A DNA stretch of 64,000 nt from an uncultured Rhodospirillales bacterium (GCA_903928895.1 CAIYSR010000077.1:1-64000), one strand, 5' to 3'; counted from the stretch's first letter, positions 53,403-63,627 are shown. Numbers and translations: made by a program. Notes: a model not told the origin generated them from the letters alone.

Positions 53403-56228
53403 ATGCTCCCCCCTTCCCCCCTGCCCACCGACCCCGCCGAGGCCACCGCCCAGTTGCGATCGGCGCTCCTCAACCTCATCCAGGGTCCGACCTCGGGCGA
53501 TGATGGGGCGATCCCGCGGGAAGCCGCCCTCGGCGCGTTCCGTCGGCATCTGGCGCGGATCCAGGCGCAGGTGCGCGACCAGTTCGAGCAGGGGGTGCTG
53601 TCCGGGATGAAGGCGGCCCGGTTGTTGTCGGCGCTGATGGACGGGCTGATGGCCGAGCTGTTCGTCTACGCCTCGGATTCCGGAGCGGCCAACGGCGGGA
53701 CGGTGCGCCTGGCGATGGCGGCCACCGGAGGCTACGGGCGCGGCGTGCTGGCGCCGTTCAGCGACATCGACCTGCTGTTCCTGACCGGTGAGGCGGCGGC
53801 CCCGGCCGATCTTCGGGTGATCGAGTTCACGCTGTATTTTCTGTGGGACCTCGGCCTCAAGGTCGGGCATGCCACCCGTTCGGTCGCGGATTGCCTCGCG
53901 CAGTCGCGCGGTGACGCCACCATCCGCACCTCGCTGCTCGATGCCAGGCCGCTCGCCGGGGAGGCCAGCCTGTTCGCGGAATTCTCGGTCTCCTTCCGCG
54001 CGGCCTGCCGCGAGGCCGGTGCCGCGGGCTATCTGGCGGCCAAGCGGGCCGAGCGCGATGTGCGCCATCGCCGGTTCGGCGACAGCCCCTTCGTGGTGGA
54101 ACCCAACATCAAGGAAGGCCGCGGCGCGCTGCGCGACCTCCAGATGATGTACTGGATCGCACGCTACATCTTCGGCACCTCCTCGATGCTCGAACTGGCC
54201 GATCCGGACGGGCCGACCGGCGGGATCATCACCCCGCAGGAGGCGCGGCTGGCGCTGCGCTCGTGGGATTTCCTGTGGACGCTGCGCTTCCACCTCCACT
54301 ATGTCGCCGGTCGCGCCGAGGAGCGGCTGACGTTCGACCTGCAACCCGTCGTCGGCGCCCGCATGGGCTATACGCGGCACGGGCGGATGGACGGGGTAGA
54401 GCGCTTCATGCGCCACTATTTCCTGACCGCGCGCGAGGTGATCCGCCTGACCCAGGTGCTGGAGCCGGCCCTGGAACGGGCGGCGCTGGGGCCTCCGGCG
54501 CGCGCGGCGGAGACCGATGCGGCGCTGCTGCGGGCCGGCTTCATGCTGCTCGACGGCAAGCTGATGCCGGCGAGCGGCCAGCAGTTCCATGACGAGCCGA
54601 TCCGCATGCTGCGGATGTTGCAGATCGCGCGCGACCGCGGGCTGCGGCTGCATCCGCTGGCGGTGCGGGCGCTGATCCGCAACGAGCGCCGCGCGGTAGA
54701 CCTTCGCGGCAACGCCGAGGCGGCCGCGGTGTTCCTTGATCTGCTGTGCGGACGCGACGCCGAGCACAACCGGATCGACGGCGCGCAGTGGATGAAGGTG
54801 CTCAACGAGACCGGCATTCTTGGCCGGATGCTGCCGGACTGGGCGCGCATCGTCGGCCAGATGCAGTTCGACACCTACCATATCTTCACCGTCGACGAGC
54901 ACACCATCGAGGCGGTGCGCATCCTCAACACGCTTGAGCGCGGCGAACTGGCCGAGACCGCCCCGGTTGCTTCCAGCCTGGTCGATCATCTGCAATCCCG
55001 GCGCGCGCTCTACGTGGCAATGCTGCTGCATGACATCTGCAAGGGCCGCGGCGGCGATCATTCCGAACTGGGCGCGGAGCTGGCGCTGGAGGTCGGACCG
55101 GCATTGGGGCTGTCGGCCGAGGAGACCGAGATGGTGTCCTGGCTGGTGCTGCACCATCTGCTGCTCAGCACCACCGCCTTCAAGCGCGACATCGACGACC
55201 CGAAAACCATCCTCGATCTGTCCGAGGTGATCCAGTCGCCGGAGCGGCTCAAGCTGCTGCTGGTGTTGACGGTGGCGGACATGCGGGCGGTGTCGCCCAA
55301 GGTCTGGAACGGCTGGAAGGCAACGCTGCTGCGCGAGCTTTATGCTCGGGTGGCCGAAGTGCTGGCGGGTGGCCTGTCCACCACCGAGCGCGATACCAGG
55401 GTGTCCCGCGCGCGCGAGGCCGTGGCGGCGATGCTCGACGGCTGGAAGCAGGCCGAGGTCGATCACTTTCTCGGGCTCGGCTATCCCGGCTACTGGCTGT
55501 CGTTCGACCCGGAGACGCATCTGCGCCACGCCCGGATGGTGCGCGACGCCGAATCGCGCAAGGCGCCGCTGACGGTGGTGACCCAGCCGCTGCCGGCCCG
55601 CGCGGTCACCGAGGTGACGGTCTATGCGGCCGACCATGCCGGCCTGTTCAGCCGCATCGCCGGCGCACTGGCGGTGGCCGGCGCGTCGATCGTCGATGCG
55701 CGGATCCATACCCTGACCAACGGCATGGCGCTCGACACGTTCTGGGTGCAGGACGCCGCCGGCGGCGCCTTCGATCAGCCGCACCGGCTGGCGCGGCTCT
55801 ATGTGCTGATCGAGCAGGCCCTGTCGGGCCGCATCCGGCTCGGTGCCGAAATCCGCAAAGCCTCCAAGACCCTGCTCGGGCGGCGCATCCGGGCGATGAA
55901 CGTGCCGCCCCGGGTGGTGATCGATAACCATGCATCGAACACCTACACGGTGCTGGAAGTGAACGGGCGCGACCGCACCGGCTTGCTGCACGACGTCACC
56001 GCGGCGATATCCGACCAGGGGCTACAGATCGCCTCGGCCCATGTCACCACCTACGGGGTGCGCGCGGTGGACGTGTTCTATGTCAAGGATGTGTTCGGAC
56101 TGAAGGTCGAAAACGAGCGCAAACTCTCGCAGTTGCGCACGGCGTTGCTGGCCGCGCTCGGCAGCCCCGAGGAGCCGGCGCCCGCACCGCTTCCGGCGCG
56201 GCCGCGGCGCCGACGTGCCGCGGCATGA
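53403..56228 (+). CDS. glnD: [Protein-PII] uridylyltransferase / uridylyl-removing enzyme
   Basis: A 941-residue nitrogen sensor that uridylylates PII proteins when glutamine is low and removes UMP when it is high. The nucleotidyltransferase site is GGYGRGVLAPFSDIDLLFL with D121 and D123. The HD phosphohydrolase site is LLHDICKGRGGDHSELG with H543-D544. Two ACT glutamine-sensing domains end the protein (VYAADHAGLFSRIAGALA, LEVNGRDRTGLLHDVTAAIS). ATG 53403 is selected by the family start; it lies 63 bases after mutS. The stop overlaps the next ATG. Confidence 0.96.
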   Translation: MLPPSPLPTDPAEATAQLRSALLNLIQGPTSGDDGAIPREAALGAFRRHLARIQAQVRDQFEQGVLSGMKAARLLSALMDGLMAELFVYASDSGAANGGTVRLAMAATGGYGRGVLAPFSDIDLLFLTGEAAAPADLRVIEFTLYFLWDLGLKVGHATRSVADCLAQSRGDATIRTSLLDARPLAGEASLFAEFSVSFRAACREAGAAGYLAAKRAERDVRHRRFGDSPFVVEPNIKEGRGALRDLQMMYWIARYIFGTSSMLELADPDGPTGGIITPQEARLALRSWDFLWTLRFHLHYVAGRAEERLTFDLQPVVGARMGYTRHGRMDGVERFMRHYFLTAREVIRLTQVLEPALERAALGPPARAAETDAALLRAGFMLLDGKLMPASGQQFHDEPIRMLRMLQIARDRGLRLHPLAVRALIRNERRAVDLRGNAEAAAVFLDLLCGRDAEHNRIDGAQWMKVLNETGILGRMLPDWARIVGQMQFDTYHIFTVDEHTIEAVRILNTLERGELAETAPVASSLVDHLQSRRALYVAMLLHDICKGRGGDHSELGAELALEVGPALGLSAEETEMVSWLVLHHLLLSTTAFKRDIDDPKTILDLSEVIQSPERLKLLLVLTVADMRAVSPKVWNGWKATLLRELYARVAEVLAGGLSTTERDTRVSRAREAVAAMLDGWKQAEVDHFLGLGYPGYWLSFDPETHLRHARMVRDAESRKAPLTVVTQPLPARAVTEVTVYAADHAGLFSRIAGALAVAGASIVDARIHTLTNGMALDTFWVQDAAGGAFDQPHRLARLYVLIEQALSGRIRLGAEIRKASKTLLGRRIRAMNVPPRVVIDNHASNTYTVLEVNGRDRTGLLHDVTAAISDQGLQIASAHVTTYGVRAVDVFYVKDVFGLKVENERKLSQLRTALLAALGSPEEPAPAPLPARPRRRRAAA

Positions 56229-56797
56229 GCCGCCGCCTGATAACGGCGCTCGCGCTGGCGCTCACGGCCACCGGCGCATGGGCGCAAGGGGCGCCACCGT
56301 CGGCGCTCCCGCAGCGCCCGTCGTCGATCCCGACACCGGGCGCGCGGCGCGGCTGGGACATCACGCTGTTCCAGATCGACAAGGCCAGCACGCTGGTGGG
56401 CAATCCGATCGCCTTTCCGTGCACCCCCACGGGCTGCGAACAGCCGGTCACGCTGGACATCGCGGGACGGCCCTTCCGCTTCCTGATCGCGGTCAGCTTC
56501 GTGCCGAAGGGCGCCTATTTCGCGGTACAGCCACTGCAGCCGGACGTCACAAGGGTGATCGAGTTCGAAAAGACCTATCTCGGCCCAACTTTCCTCCAGG
56601 TGCGCGAGAAAGCCCGCTTCAACACCACATTGCGCTTCACCCTGGTCGGCCCGGCGATGCGCGAGAGCGAGGAGCAACCGGGCCAGATCATGAACAACCA
56701 GCGCAGCAAGGTGTTCCAACGCAAATTGTCGCCGGACCTCATTTTGCGCGTATCCCTCGCACCGGCAGCTGAAGGCGAGCTGAAACCGGTGGAGTAG
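56225..56797 (+). CDS. Exported hypothetical protein
   Basis: A 190-residue protein with a Sec signal peptide (MSRRLITALALALTATGAWA, then QGAPP). The mature part has two cysteines six residues apart (CTPTGC), which could form a disulphide, and a beta-rich pattern (VTLDIAGRPFRFLIAVSFVP). No family recognised. It starts in a four-base ATGA overlap with glnD, so it is co-translated with it although no link between periplasm and nitrogen sensing is obvious. Confidence 0.8.
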   Translation: MSRRLITALALALTATGAWAQGAPPSALPQRPSSIPTPGARRGWDITLFQIDKASTLVGNPIAFPCTPTGCEQPVTLDIAGRPFRFLIAVSFVPKGAYFAVQPLQPDVTRVIEFEKTYLGPTFLQVREKARFNTTLRFTLVGPAMRESEEQPGQIMNNQRSKVFQRKLSPDLILRVSLAPAAEGELKPVE

Positions 56798-56821
56798 CCG
56801 CAGCAGTCGACGTCGCCGCCC

Positions 56822-57512
56822 CTACAGCATCGGCTCCAGCCGCCAGTTGACCAGCAGTTCGCCGATGGTGGCGGTGTTGGGCAGCAGGATCACGGTCTCG
56901 GCCAGCACGGCGAGGTCCTCGGCGCGGGTCATCTTGTCCCGCGGCGCGGTGGTGACATGGGCGGTCATGTCGGTGGCGACGAAGCCGGGGCACAGCGCGG
57001 TCGCGCGGATGCCGGAATCCCAGCCCTCGCGGCGGATGGACTGGGTCAGCGCGATGAGGGCGAACTTGCTCATCGCATAGCCGAAATTCTCATTGGCGAC
57101 GCGCTTGCCCGACAGCGAGGCGATGTTGACCACCCGGCCTTCGCCGCCGGCGCGGAGGTGCGGCAGCGCCGCGCGCACCACCCGCAGCGGGCCCTTCACG
57201 TTGACCCGCCACATCGCGTCGATGCCGGTCTCGTCGGGGTCATCGAGCCGGGTGCGGGGCGCTGAAATGCCGGCGGCGTTGACCAGCACATCGATCCGCC
57301 CGAACCGGCCCATGGTGGCATCGACCCAGGAGGTTGCATCCTCGGCACGCTCGGCATCATAGCGCACGGCCAGCACGTCATCTGAGGCGGCGACGCTCGC
57401 GGGCGTCCGCACCCCGGCGGAAATGCGAAAGCCGCGTGCCCGCAGGCGCTCTGCGATCGCCCGCCCGATGCCGCGCGAGGCGCCCGAAACCATCGCGACA
57501 CGGCCGGCTGGA

Positions 57513-57520
<8 letters not shown>
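56822..57520 (-). CDS. Short-chain dehydrogenase/reductase
   Basis: A 232-residue SDR. The nucleotide-binding motif is VSGASRGIGRAIAERL (residues 11-26), followed by VLVNAAGIS and the catalytic Ser-Tyr-Lys set in NIASLSGKR and YAMSKFALIAL. Substrate is unknown. It begins inside the end of the peptide-type ABC ATPase gene (eight-base overlap), so the two are expressed together. Confidence 0.87.
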
Positions 57521-58493
<973 letters not shown>

Positions 58494-58553
58494 GCTTGTC
58501 AGCGTGCGGTGTCCGGTTCAAACCTGCAAGCCGAAGCTTGCCCGGAGAACCGC

Positions 58554-59933
58554 ATGTCCCGCCCCGTCGATACCGTCATCGCCGCCGCCGCCCTGTTTCT
58601 CGGCGAGCGCATCACCACCAGCAGCGGCCTGCGCGAGCATCACAGCCACGGCCAGGACACCCAGACCCCGGTGATGCCCGATGCCGTGGCGTTCCTCGAA
58701 ACCTCGGAGGAGGCGGGCAAGCTCCTCGCCCTGTGCCACGCCCACGGCGTGCCCGTGGTGCCCTACGGCACCGGCACCTCGCTCGAAGGCCACGTCACGC
58801 CGGTGCGGGGCGGCATCAGCGTCGACATGAGCCGGATGACCGCGGTGCTCGAAGTCAACCAGGCCGACATGGATTGCCGGGTGCAGCCGGGCCTGACCCA
58901 TCGCAGCCTGAACGCCCACCTCCGCGACCAGGGCCTGTTTTTTCCGGTCGACCCCGGCGCCGATGCCTCGCTCGGCGGCATGTGCGCCACCCGGGCCAGC
59001 GGCACCAACGCGGTGCGCTACGGCACCATGCGCGAGAACGTCATGGGCCTCACCGTCGCCCTCGCCGACGGCCGCATCATCAAAACCGGCGGTCGCGTCC
59101 GCAAGTCCTCCACCGGCTACGACCTGACCCGCCTCTTCGTCGGCTCCGAAGGCACGCTCGGCATCATCACCGAAATCCAGCTCCGCCTGCACGGCATCCC
59201 CGAAGCCATGAGCGCCGCCGTCTGCCAGTTCGAGCGGCTCGATGAGGCGGTGGAAACCGTGATCGCCATCATGCAGGCCGGCATCCCGGTGGCGCGGATG
59301 GAACTCCTCGACGACGTGCAGATGGGCGCCTGCATCGCCTACTCGAAGCTCGAAGGCTACGCCGCGTTGCCCACCCTGTTCTTCGAATTCCACGGCACGC
59401 CCGCCGGGGTCAAGGAACAGGCCGGCCTCGCCGAGGAGATCGCTGCCGGGTTCGAAGCCAGGGGCTTCCAATGGGCGACCGACCCCGACGCCCGCACCAA
59501 GCTGTGGCGCGCCCGCCATGATGCCTACTGGGCCTGCCTCGCCCTCAAGCCCGGCCACCAGGGCATCGCAACCGACGCCATCGTGCCGATCTCCCGCCTG
59601 GCCGAAGCCGTCATGGGCGCCCAGGAAGATATCCGCGCCTCCGGCCTGACCGCCCCGATCGTCGGCCATGTCGGCGACGGCAATTTCCACACCGTCATCC
59701 TCGTGCCCCCCGAACCCGGCGGGCTGGAACGGGCATGGGAACTCGACAAGAAAATCGTCGCCCGCGCCCTGGCCCTCGGCGGCTCCTGCTCGGGCGAACA
59801 CGGGGTGGGAATCGGCAAGCGAGAGTTCCTGGAGCTCGAACACGGCGCCGAAACCCTTGCGGTCATGCGCTCGGTGAAGGCGGCACTCGATCCGAAGGGG
59901 ATCCTTAATCCGGGGAAGATGTTTCTGAACTAA
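58554..59933 (+). CDS. FAD-linked D-lactate/glycolate dehydrogenase-like oxidase
   Basis: A 459-residue flavoprotein of the GlcD/D-lactate dehydrogenase (cytochrome) family, which oxidises 2-hydroxyacids. The FAD-binding domain shows VPYGTGTSLEGHVTPVRGG, VDPGADASLGGMCATRASGT and GTLGIITEIQLRLHG. The C-terminal domain shows GHVGDGNFHTVI and SGEHGVGIGKREFL, both characteristic. The exact substrate is not resolved. ATG 58554 follows CCCGGAGAACC. Copy 7 of the hairpin repeat follows the stop by eight bases. Confidence 0.9.
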   Translation: MSRPVDTVIAAAALFLGERITTSSGLREHHSHGQDTQTPVMPDAVAFLETSEEAGKLLALCHAHGVPVVPYGTGTSLEGHVTPVRGGISVDMSRMTAVLEVNQADMDCRVQPGLTHRSLNAHLRDQGLFFPVDPGADASLGGMCATRASGTNAVRYGTMRENVMGLTVALADGRIIKTGGRVRKSSTGYDLTRLFVGSEGTLGIITEIQLRLHGIPEAMSAAVCQFERLDEAVETVIAIMQAGIPVARMELLDDVQMGACIAYSKLEGYAALPTLFFEFHGTPAGVKEQAGLAEEIAAGFEARGFQWATDPDARTKLWRARHDAYWACLALKPGHQGIATDAIVPISRLAEAVMGAQEDIRASGLTAPIVGHVGDGNFHTVILVPPEPGGLERAWELDKKIVARALALGGSCSGEHGVGIGKREFLELEHGAETLAVMRSVKAALDPKGILNPGKMFLN

Positions 59934-59941
59934 AGGAGAAG

Positions 59942-60148
59942 GAAGCGCTTCTTTTTTTGGAAAAAAAGAAGCAAAAAAACTTTACCTATGCTTGCGGCCG
60001 AGGTGACTGCCTTCAGGTGTGAGGACAGGCGAAGCCATTAGTTCTTCACCTCTGGCGGTTCAGTGCCAGGGGTAAAGGCTCAATGCCTGCGGCGCAAGGC
60101 CAAGTAGACGCAAGTTTTTTGCTTCTTTTTTTCAAAAAAGAAGCGCTT
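59942..60148. repeat. Inverted pair of hairpin repeats between convergent genes (copies 7 and 8)
   Basis: Copy 7 (59942-59983) begins GAAGCGCTTC just after the flavoprotein stop and ends in AAAAAAACTTT. Copy 8 (60112-60148) is its inverse and ends three bases before the stop codon of the minus-strand aminotransferase. About 128 bases lie between them. This repeats the organisation seen between the glycogen operon and the M20 hydrolase: one copy per gene end, each in the same sense as its gene. No gene is supported in the spacer. Confidence 0.87.
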
Positions 60149-60151
60149 GTC

Positions 60152-61378
60152 TTACCTCTTCTTGTTATCCCCAAACTCCGGAATCCCGGTTACCTCGTGG
60201 CAAACCTGCGCCAGCGCCGCGACTCCGGCCTCGATCGTCTCCTTCGACGGCATGGCGAAGCACAGCCGCAGGAATGGCTTGGCCTCGCCGCCGTTGCATG
60301 CCCATTCCGGCCCCGGGTTGAACACCAGCCCGGCCGTCGCGGCAGGTTTCACCAGCGTCGTCACATCGACGCTGTCGGGCAGCTTCATCCACAGGAAAAT
60401 ACCGCCCTTCGGCCGCACCATCTGCACCGAGCTGCCGAACTCGCGCTCCACCGCGCCAATCATGCAGTCGAGCTTGTCCTCCAGCACCTTCGACAGGGCC
60501 GCGATATGGTCGTCGAAGTGGCGGGTGAAGTATTCGGCGATCACCATCTGGTCGAGCGCCCCGGTACCACCATCGGTCTTGCCGGCGATCAGGCGCGACA
60601 GCACCGACCAGTCCGCCACCGCGTAACCAACGCGCAAGGCCGGGGCGAGGGACTTCGAGAACGAGCCGATATGGATCACCTGGTCCGGCGCGAGGCCGTA
60701 GAAGGCGGCCGGCGCGTCGCCGCTCCAGATCAGATCGGCGTAGCATTCGTCCTCGAAAATCGGCATGCCGTACTGCTTGGCCAAGGCCAGGATGGCGTGC
60801 CGGCGGTCGAGCGGCAGGATGGAGCCGGTCGGGTTCTGGATGGTGGGGATGGTGTAGAGGAATTTCGGCGTGATCCCCTCGGCCTTCAGGCCAGCCAGCG
60901 TCTCGGCGAGCGCATCGACCTTGATGCCGTCGTCGTCGAGGCGCACCGGCAGCACGTTGGCGCCGAGCTTGCGGAAGCGGGTGATGGCGCCGGCGTAGCA
61001 GAATTCCTCGATCAGGACGGTATCGCCGGGCTTGACCAGCAGCGCGCTGACCAGGTCGATCCCCTGCCCGGAGCCGGTGGTGATCAGCACGTCACCGGCA
61101 CCGGCCTTGATCCCGCGATGGCGGGTGAGCTTGTCGGCCACGAATTCGCGCAACGGCGGATAGCCCTGAGGCCCTTGTCCAAGGTTGTAGATCGCGAGGC
61201 GATGCCCCTCGCGCCGGATCACCGCGTCAGCGGCCTCCGCCAGCGCCGCCGAGGGGATCTGCTCGGGATCGTTGTTGCCGCCGACGAAGTAGAACGGCGG
61301 GAACCCTCCGAAACGCGGCGCCGCCGGTGGCAGGTTGCTGGTGAAAAGATGGCCGTAGCCAAAACCGGCGTCGTTCAT
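60152..61378 (-). CDS. PLP-dependent class I/II aminotransferase
   Basis: A 408-residue fold-type I aminotransferase of the subfamily that includes 2-aminoadipate and valine-pyruvate-type enzymes and the catalytic half of MocR proteins. Landmarks: YNLGQGPQGYPPLREFVAD, TTGSGQGIDLVSALLVKPGD, IQNPTGSILPL with N182, PIFEDECYADLIW with D210 and Y213, and the PLP lysine K242 in GSFSKSLAPALRVGY. No DNA-binding domain is attached. The ATG at 61378 begins a segment that reads like the family start; the frame upstream has other composition. Substrate is unknown. Confidence 0.88.
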   Translation of the reverse strand: MNDAGFGYGHLFTSNLPPAAPRFGGFPPFYFVGGNNDPEQIPSAALAEAADAVIRREGHRLAIYNLGQGPQGYPPLREFVADKLTRHRGIKAGAGDVLITTGSGQGIDLVSALLVKPGDTVLIEEFCYAGAITRFRKLGANVLPVRLDDDGIKVDALAETLAGLKAEGITPKFLYTIPTIQNPTGSILPLDRRHAILALAKQYGMPIFEDECYADLIWSGDAPAAFYGLAPDQVIHIGSFSKSLAPALRVGYAVADWSVLSRLIAGKTDGGTGALDQMVIAEYFTRHFDDHIAALSKVLEDKLDCMIGAVEREFGSSVQMVRPKGGIFLWMKLPDSVDVTTLVKPAATAGLVFNPGPEWACNGGEAKPFLRLCFAMPSKETIEAGVAALAQVCHEVTGIPEFGDNKKR

Positions 61379-61443
61379 GTCATGCTCACTCCCCGCGTTA
61401 TTCGGGCAGACTAGGCACCGCGGAGCAGACCGGCAACCCGCGC

Positions 61444-62208
61444 TCAGCCCTCGCCGAACGGGCAAGCGCCCCGCGCCCGCTTGCGCACCGCGGTGGCGTA
61501 GCGGCCCGGCAATTGCGCCGGATTGAGCGATTCCGCCAGGTCGCGCCATTCGGCGGGGCCGAGGGCTTCGATATCGCCTGGTGGCGGCACATTGTTCTGC
61601 GCGATCTCGCTGAGGATGCTGCGCGGCAGCGCCTGCACCTGCATCAGCGGCATGTCGGCGCGGAATGTCACCGCGGTGCCGGTCCGGGTCAGCCGGATAT
61701 TGGTGAACAGCGGACCGAACCACCGATCGGTCTCGACGATGCCCTCATAGGGAACGAAACCGCCCGGCATCGGCAGGTTGGCCGGCGCCCGGACATGCAG
61801 GGACCAGCCGGGAGCGCTGCGTACGGCCACGCCCGACCAGATCTGCACGGTGCCGGGTTCGGACAAGGCGGTGAGGAACGGCGGCGAGCAACCGGTCAGC
61901 CCGCGCGGCGCACAGGCATCGAACAGGCTGCTCATGTCCGGCAGCTGCGCGCTCGTCAGCAGTGCCCAGTCGTCGAGCAGCGCGCAATGCCACCAGATGT
62001 CGGCGCCATCCCACATCAGGCTGAAATCCATCGGCGAAAACACATACCAGCCGAAGGCGCTCGCCGTGGTCATCGCCTCGCAATAGCGAAACGCGCGGAT
62101 CGGCATGGAGCCGCCCGCCGCCCGGTCGGCGCGCTCGGGCGGCCTTGTGTCGGGGTAGAGGCGATAGAAGCGCAGGATCGGGCCGGAGGGGGGAGACATC
62201 GCATTCAC
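61444..62208 (-). CDS. DUF6065-like protein
   Basis: A protein of 254 residues from GTG 62208 (AAGGA upstream), or 251 from ATG 62199. It has a distinctive stretch FRYCEAMTTASAFGWYVFSP, then MDFSLMWDGADIWWHCALLDDW, which I associate with the uncharacterised DUF6065 family. Aromatic and acidic residues are concentrated there, and a C-terminal KRARGACPFGEG tail follows. No signal peptide or membrane segment. It lies 73 bases downstream of the 37-residue peptide gene and probably shares its transcript. Function is unknown. Confidence 0.65.
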   Translation of the reverse strand: MNAMSPPSGPILRFYRLYPDTRPPERADRAAGGSMPIRAFRYCEAMTTASAFGWYVFSPMDFSLMWDGADIWWHCALLDDWALLTSAQLPDMSSLFDACAPRGLTGCSPPFLTALSEPGTVQIWSGVAVRSAPGWSLHVRAPANLPMPGGFVPYEGIVETDRWFGPLFTNIRLTRTGTAVTFRADMPLMQVQALPRSILSEIAQNNVPPPGDIEALGPAEWRDLAESLNPAQLPGRYATAVRKRARGACPFGEG

Positions 62209-62281
62209 AGCAGGGGGTCCTTCGAGACGGGGGATGCGCCAGGTTGGCGGGCAGGACCGCAATCCTGCCCGCCGTCGTCCG

Positions 62282-62395
62282 TCAGCCGCGGCGGCGGGCG
62301 ATGATGCCCACGCCGGCGCCGAAGCGGACGCGACCGCTGTCGGCAATGCGGGCGGGCAGGCTGGTGCGAGCCGGCAGCTTGTACGAAGTCGTCAT
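62282..62395 (-). CDS. Small basic peptide (37 aa) upstream of the DUF6065-like gene
   Basis: A 37-codon frame with a strong ribosome site (AAAGGGG, seven bases before ATG) behind a promoter-like sequence. The product starts MTTSYKLPARTSLPARIADS and continues to a Gly-rich, Arg-rich end (FGAGVGIIARRRG). It has net positive charge, no cysteine and one tyrosine. No family is recognised. Candidates are a regulatory leader peptide, a small structural protein, or a precursor peptide acted on by the downstream protein; none is shown. Coding status rests on the ribosome site, the promoter and its position in an otherwise geneless 400-base gap. Confidence 0.5.
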   Translation of the reverse strand: MTTSYKLPARTSLPARIADSGRVRFGAGVGIIARRRG

Positions 62396-62532
62396 GATCA
62401 ATCCCCTTTGCTGTTCCGTGTGTTGCCGTTCCCACCAACGCCAAACGCCGCGCCACCCCGGCAAGGGGCGGCACAGCGAGCCGTTGTGGTTGGGCGGGAG
62501 GCGCCGGACGCAGCTGGGCCGGCGATGGGCGG

Positions 62533-62561
62533 ATCATGCCGCCAATCCCTGGCCGCGTCAA
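62533..62561 (-). promoter_or_regulatory. Predicted promoter of the small peptide / DUF6065-like operon
   Basis: On the minus strand, TTGACG (complement of 62556-62561) and CATGAT (complement of 62533-62538) are 17 bases apart, matching sigma-70-type spacing. Directly upstream of the -35 box lies an A/T-rich stretch (62562-62600), unusual in this GC-rich DNA and like an UP element. The leader to the 37-codon gene would be about 130 bases. Prediction only. Confidence 0.5.
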
Positions 62562-62623
62562 CGATTTTTTTCCTATTTCAATAAAATTATGCTTTTAATC
62601 CTCTTAGCACGAATGCCCCAGCC

Positions 62624-63334
62624 TCAAACCGGCAGGCCGCCGCCGTCGCGCAGGATGGCCTGGGCCGCCGGCGTAAAGCCGCCATCGGCCGCGTGCAGCA
62701 CCATGCCGGGCAACATCCGGAACGGGCCGCGCCCGCCCTTGATGCCGCGCACCAGCACCAGCCGGGCCGCCTCGTTCGCGCGGGGCCACAGCGGCAGCAC
62801 GGCGAGACTGCCGCAGCCGGCGGCGCCAAACGCGGCCAGCGCGGCATCGGCATGGGCGGCGGCAATGACGAAGGTGAGCGTGCCACGATGGCGCAGCGGC
62901 CCGGCCAGCGCGCGCGCCCAGGCCACGAACAGCCCGGGCACCGCCCGCTTGGCCAGGGCCTTACCGACATCGGGCGACACGGTGGCGGCGGGAGCATGCC
63001 ATGGCGGATTGGCCATCGCATGGTCGAACCGCGCAGCGGCGCGCCATACCGTCAGGTCGGCGGGATGGAAGGTGAGCATGTCCAAGCCATTGGCCGCAGC
63101 ATTGGTGCCGGCAAGCCCCGCCAGCGCCGCGTCGATCTCGATCCCCACGCCCACGACCCCCGGCACCCGCCGTGCCAGGCACAGCAGCCCCGCCCCGGCG
63201 CCGCTGCCACCCTCCAGCACCCGCTCGCCGGCGCGGGCCGGAATGCTAGCGGCAAGAAACACAGGCTCGATCCCGGTGCGATGGCCCTGCGCGGGTTGCT
63301 CGTGGCGCACCGAACCGCCGAGCAGGAAGCTCAC
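62624..63334 (-). CDS. SAM-dependent N6-adenine methyltransferase (TrmN6-like)
   Basis: A 236-residue methyltransferase. The SAM-binding motif is RVLEGGSGAGAGLLCLARRV, and the catalytic motif is MANPPWHAP, an NPPW form of the NPP(Y/F/W) motif of N6-adenine and related methyltransferases. The overall pattern resembles tRNA1(Val) adenine-37-N6 methyltransferase (YfiC/TrmN6). The GTG at 63334 overlaps the DUF2007 stop by four bases and gives the expected N-terminus (SFLLGGSVRHEQPAQGHRTG). RNA rather than protein as substrate is inferred from the motif. Confidence 0.82.
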   Translation of the reverse strand: MSFLLGGSVRHEQPAQGHRTGIEPVFLAASIPARAGERVLEGGSGAGAGLLCLARRVPGVVGVGIEIDAALAGLAGTNAAANGLDMLTFHPADLTVWRAAARFDHAMANPPWHAPAATVSPDVGKALAKRAVPGLFVAWARALAGPLRHRGTLTFVIAAAHADAALAAFGAAGCGSLAVLPLWPRANEAARLVLVRGIKGGRGPFRMLPGMVLHAADGGFTPAAQAILRDGGGLPV

Positions 63335-63543
63335 GGCGCCTCGACCCCGGCCTCGCGCAGAACCCGCAACGCCTGGTCCGCGTCCGCTTCGGACACCACC
63401 AGCCGGCGCGGGATGGCGCCGATGCTGCCCTCCACCGCCGATGCATAGCCATCGAGCACCACCGGCTCGATCCCGGCGTCCCGCAGCAACGCGGTGAGAA
63501 ACGAGAGGCGGACAGGATCGTTGGTCAGGGCGATGATGCGCAT
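63331..63543 (-). CDS. DUF2007 family protein
   Basis: A 70-residue protein: MRIIALTNDPVRLSFLTALL, GIEPVVLDGYASAVEGSIGA, IPRRLVVSEADADQALRVL. This matches the small DUF2007 'signal transducing protein' family, a ferredoxin-like fold of unknown function. ATG 63543 is chosen by family length; the longer frame extends into the divergent promoter region. It is coupled to the methyltransferase by a GTGA overlap, a pairing that suggests joint expression. Confidence 0.82.
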   Translation of the reverse strand: MRIIALTNDPVRLSFLTALLRDAGIEPVVLDGYASAVEGSIGAIPRRLVVSEADADQALRVLREAGVEAP

Positions 63544-63627
63544 GGCGCCAGCATGCGCATACGCCCCGGATGCCGCAATCGTGCAGCCATGCCCCGTCCA
63601 ACGCCGGGCAGGCAGATCGGCCTTGCC

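Noticed and set aside
59942-60148. Miniature transposon bounded by inverted repeats
   Set aside because: The inverted ends are two copies of the same hairpin repeat, each tied to its own gene end; no target duplication is visible and single copies occur elsewhere without a partner.
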